Source: Planctomycetaceae bacterium
GTDB lineage: Bacteria > Planctomycetota > Planctomycetia > Planctomycetales > Planctomycetaceae
Assembly: GCA_018699955.1 (NCBI GenBank)
Contig: JABISG010000116.1
Location: 1-64,000, forward strand
DNA: 64,000 nt
Direction: 5' to 3'
Under the pieces are notes generated by a model, which searched no databases, was not told where the DNA came from, and saw only the letters and a program-made list of their open reading frames with translations. Of this stretch, positions 61,571-64,000 are shown one piece after another. The first letter of the stretch is position 1; every line of letters starts with the position of its first letter. Both the position numbers and the translations under genes were made by a program.

Positions 61571-63430
61571 ATGAGCGGACGGCGGACGAATTGGGCCAGG
61601 ATTTTGGCAGCCGCGGTGTTGGCTGTTGTGCTGACAGTTTCGGCAACCGCGGCGCAGGCGATCGAAATCGAAAACGTGGTCTGGGGCTTCGACGGCAAGG
61701 TCGTTCCCAACCAGTTCAATCCGATGTCGGTGCTGGTCTTCAATCCATCGGCCGAACCATTCGACGGGCAATTGGAACTGCGCAAGTCGCTCTACCAGGG
61801 AACCAAAGGAGCGCCGCTCATCGAGCCGGTGTTCGTTTCCCCGTTTACCAAACGGTGGGTGCAGTTCTACCCGTTCATCCAGCGCGATCAGGAAGAGTGG
61901 AAGATTTCCTGGAAACCGGGATTCGGCCGCGCTCGGCAGCCGTATGTTCCGACACACGGCACGTCGGCCCATGTGCTGTTGGAAGCGCCCGGCTCATTGG
62001 CCCGTGGCGGTAGCTTGCGAATGTTCAACGAGGAACTGTTTCCCCCGTTCGTTTCCGCCACAGCCGGATTGGCCTCGGTCACATTCGACCATCAGCCGCG
62101 CTGGGAAAAACCCCGGCGGGATGCGTTTATCGACTGGATCCATGCCGGCGGCAACGTCCACATTCTTTACGATTCGAGTAGTGAATTCCCAAAGTTCACC
62201 GAAGAACTCTCGGCATTGAACACGCCCGTCGAAAAGTTCCACATCGGCGCTGGAACCGTCTACCGGCATTCCCGCATGCGGAGCCAATTGGATCGCGCAT
62301 TCGTCAACGAGAAGATTCACCCAGTCCCTGAAAAGCCGACGACGAAGACGCCGCAAGAAGTCGCAGCCGAAGAGGCAGCCCAAGCCAACAACATGAACAA
62401 CTACAACCAATACAACCAGCAGTACGAACAGCAGATGATGTTTGCGGACGTCAACCAGACCTTTCTCAAAGAACTGAAAGGGATGACGCGGCCCGATCAC
62501 AACTGGATCGTCATTCATTTGATGTCGATCGTTTATATCCTGGTGGTGTTTCCCGGCTGTTGGTTGATCGGCAGAAAGTGGCGCGACTATCGCATTACGC
62601 TCGGAGTATTGTTGGGGGGCGTTGCATTGTTCAGTCTTGGTTTCCGCGAGGTGGGACGTCGCGGTTATGGCGAAGAAACGGCCGTCCACACCGTTGCCAT
62701 CGCCCGGCCGTTGGCTGGCGGTCAATACGATGTGATGGCCTGGTCGAATCTGTTTGTCACCACCGGGGACGATTACGCCATCAGTCAACCGGGAACCGGA
62801 CGGTTGTTTTCAACGGCTCAGGAGAACGAGAGCGTTCGCGGCCAAATCAAGAACGGTGCCGGCGGCGGCTTTGTGGTGGATATCCCGCCGTTTTCCTCTC
62901 GCGAATTCGTTTCCCGATTTCAAGGAACGGCCAAGCCGATTCAGCTGACCGTCGATTCGTGGGAAAGCAACGCTGAACAAATCAACGTCACACTGACGCC
63001 CGGCCCGAACTTCCCCGCCGAACCGGAAGAGATGTTCGCCGTGTATCGCAAGCAGATTTATCGCCTGCAACGAAACGGAAAACAGTTGATGGTTGGTTCA
63101 TCGGCGGGCGAACTGTTGCCGTTCCTGAACTCAAGTACGTTCAATTCGTACAATAATCGCAACACCATGTGGGGCGCGGATGAGCGACCCATCGAACAGA
63201 TTTTCCGCAGCACGCTCGAACCGCTGATCGCCCGCCAATTGGGCATCAACACCGATGAAGAAGGCAAGAGCTTTTCATTGCCCGACGATCGCGTGCGACT
63301 TTTTGTGTTCGCCCCATTGCCCGAAGAATTTGGTGTCGTTCGTATGATCGGCGACACTCAACAGAATTTCCAAAGACAAGTCGGCCGCGTCTTATACTGT
63401 TTCGATGTTTTCAATCCGAAAGAACTATGA
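61571..63430 (+). CDS. Membrane-anchored protein encoded with an ABC transporter
   Basis: A 619-residue protein with signal peptide (ARILAAAVLAVVLTVSATAAQ), an N-terminal extracytoplasmic region of about 300 residues, an Asn/Gln-rich linker (NNMNNYNQYNQQYEQQMM), two membrane helices (VIHLMSIVYILVVFPGCWLI near 325 and ITLGVLLGGVALFSLGF near 355) and a second soluble region of about 250 residues. No enzymatic motif is seen. Its stop overlaps the start of an ABC ATPase gene (ATGA). Planctomycete ABC exporters often have such an auxiliary membrane protein upstream, so it may be a coupling or assembly factor. Family not recognised. Confidence 0.7.
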   Translation: MSGRRTNWARILAAAVLAVVLTVSATAAQAIEIENVVWGFDGKVVPNQFNPMSVLVFNPSAEPFDGQLELRKSLYQGTKGAPLIEPVFVSPFTKRWVQFYPFIQRDQEEWKISWKPGFGRARQPYVPTHGTSAHVLLEAPGSLARGGSLRMFNEELFPPFVSATAGLASVTFDHQPRWEKPRRDAFIDWIHAGGNVHILYDSSSEFPKFTEELSALNTPVEKFHIGAGTVYRHSRMRSQLDRAFVNEKIHPVPEKPTTKTPQEVAAEEAAQANNMNNYNQYNQQYEQQMMFADVNQTFLKELKGMTRPDHNWIVIHLMSIVYILVVFPGCWLIGRKWRDYRITLGVLLGGVALFSLGFREVGRRGYGEETAVHTVAIARPLAGGQYDVMAWSNLFVTTGDDYAISQPGTGRLFSTAQENESVRGQIKNGAGGGFVVDIPPFSSREFVSRFQGTAKPIQLTVDSWESNAEQINVTLTPGPNFPAEPEEMFAVYRKQIYRLQRNGKQLMVGSSAGELLPFLNSSTFNSYNNRNTMWGADERPIEQIFRSTLEPLIARQLGINTDEEGKSFSLPDDRVRLFVFAPLPEEFGVVRMIGDTQQNFQRQVGRVLYCFDVFNPKEL

Positions 63431-64000
63431 GCAACAACGATGCATTAGAGGCCGACACGTCCGGGTCGAACGGTACCGCAATCGACGTTCGTGGACTGAG
63501 CCATACATTCAAAAACCACCGCGCGCTGGCTGGCGTTTCGTTTCAGGTGAACCGGCAGGAATTGCATGGGTTCGTCGGCCCTAACGGGGCGGGAAAAACG
63601 ACCACGCTCAAACTCATCTGCACATTGCTGCGGCCGCAATCGGGCCGGGTTCGCGTCTTCCAGCACGACGTGGTGCGGGAAGTGAATCAGATCCGAAAAC
63701 GAATCGGCTTCATGCCCGATCACTTCAGCATGTACCGGCAGATGACGGTGTTCGAGTACCTCGATTTCTTCGGGGCGGCTTACGGATTTCGACTGTCGGA
63801 ACGAAACCGCATTATTAAGGACGTGTTGGAACTGACCGACATGGACGGCCGCAAGGACGATTTGATTAGCGGTCTGTCGCGCGGCATGCAGCAACGCGTG
63901 AGTTTGGCGCGGGTGCTGGTGAACGATCCCGACTTGCTGCTGCTCGATGAACCGGCCAGCGGTTTGGACCCACGTGCCCGCATTGAACTGATGGAAATCC
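63427..64000 (+). CDS. ABC transporter ATP-binding protein (cut by window end)
   Basis: The first 191 residues of an ABC ATPase; the reading frame is open to the end of the window. Walker A is FVGPNGAGKTTTLKLI (near residue 55), the Q-loop region is IRKRIGFMPDHFSMYRQMTV, the signature is ISGLSRGMQQRVSLARVL (LSRGM in place of LSGGQ) and Walker B is LLLLDEPASGLDPRARIEL. The Gly-to-Arg change in the signature also occurs in CcmA/ABC-2-type exporters. The ATG at 63427 overlaps the previous stop. The permease is expected beyond the window. Confidence 0.92.
   Translation, partial: MSNNDALEADTSGSNGTAIDVRGLSHTFKNHRALAGVSFQVNRQELHGFVGPNGAGKTTTLKLICTLLRPQSGRVRVFQHDVVREVNQIRKRIGFMPDHFSMYRQMTVFEYLDFFGAAYGFRLSERNRIIKDVLELTDMDGRKDDLISGLSRGMQQRVSLARVLVNDPDLLLLDEPASGLDPRARIELMEI

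Noticed and set aside
1-64000. CRISPR array
   Set aside because: No regularly spaced repeats of 24-40 bases were seen; the direct repeats at 6826-6952 are short and unevenly spaced, and no cas gene is present.

Overview
The window reads as chromosomal DNA of a planctomycete (Planctomycetota, probably class Planctomycetia). The evidence is two DUF1501 proteins with Tat-like N-termini, several esterase- or lyase-like exported proteins, ECF-type sigma factors beside Hanks-type Ser/Thr kinases, FHA and zinc-ribbon proteins, a deiodinase-like EF-hand selenoprotein, CsrA, HU, and many short dispersed palindromes. One tRNA (Glu) is present. There is no rRNA, CRISPR array or complete insertion sequence. 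Identifications come from reading the sequence and from knowledge of the families; no database was searched.

Region 1-6950 is an accessory island. A LexA/cI-like repressor (1606-2400) is divergent from a tightly packed six-gene operon (2499-6722) of unrecognised function. The operon holds two paralogous small basic proteins, a large coiled-coil protein and a protein with a possible degenerate TOPRIM segment. It is followed at 6826-6952 by four imperfect 19-bp direct repeats that look like transposase-binding sites at the end of a mobile element. A second small pair of genes (17-698) includes a protein whose C-terminal half resembles a histone fold.

6991-31037: a deiodinase-like selenoprotein gene with an in-frame UGA and a plausible bacterial SECIS hairpin; a DUF1501 gene; a four-gene Tol/Ton-like envelope operon (TPR protein, ExbB/TolQ, ExbD/TolR, and a 1373-residue PD40 + transmembrane + prenyltransferase-repeat protein); queE; an alpha/beta hydrolase; hpt; bacterioferritin convergent with its ferredoxin; a large esterase; a GH88-SDR pair for uronate-type sugars; a rhodanese gene broken by an amber codon; a ferredoxin; an ECF sigma factor; and a second DUF1501 gene.

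31520-45517: exported esterase and lyase-like proteins, a phosphohexomutase followed directly by an inositol-phosphate synthase-like gene, a zinc-ribbon protein of different base composition, a UbiA prenyltransferase, tRNA-Glu, a csrA gene frameshifted in an A7 run, HU, a receiver protein with Glu in place of the phosphoacceptor Asp, an FHA protein, rsmD and an SDR.

45586-57096 is a signalling block: sigma factor plus kinase; histidine kinase plus an NtrC-like regulator lacking the GAFTGA loop; a nuclease; a zinc-ribbon protein; a repeat-rich intergenic region with a MITE-like element; then a kinase-Cache gene overlapping an FHA-GAF-cyclase gene. 57462-64000 holds central metabolism (gap, rpe, a catalytically dead histidine-phosphatase-like protein overlapping accD) and the start of an ABC exporter locus that runs out of the window.
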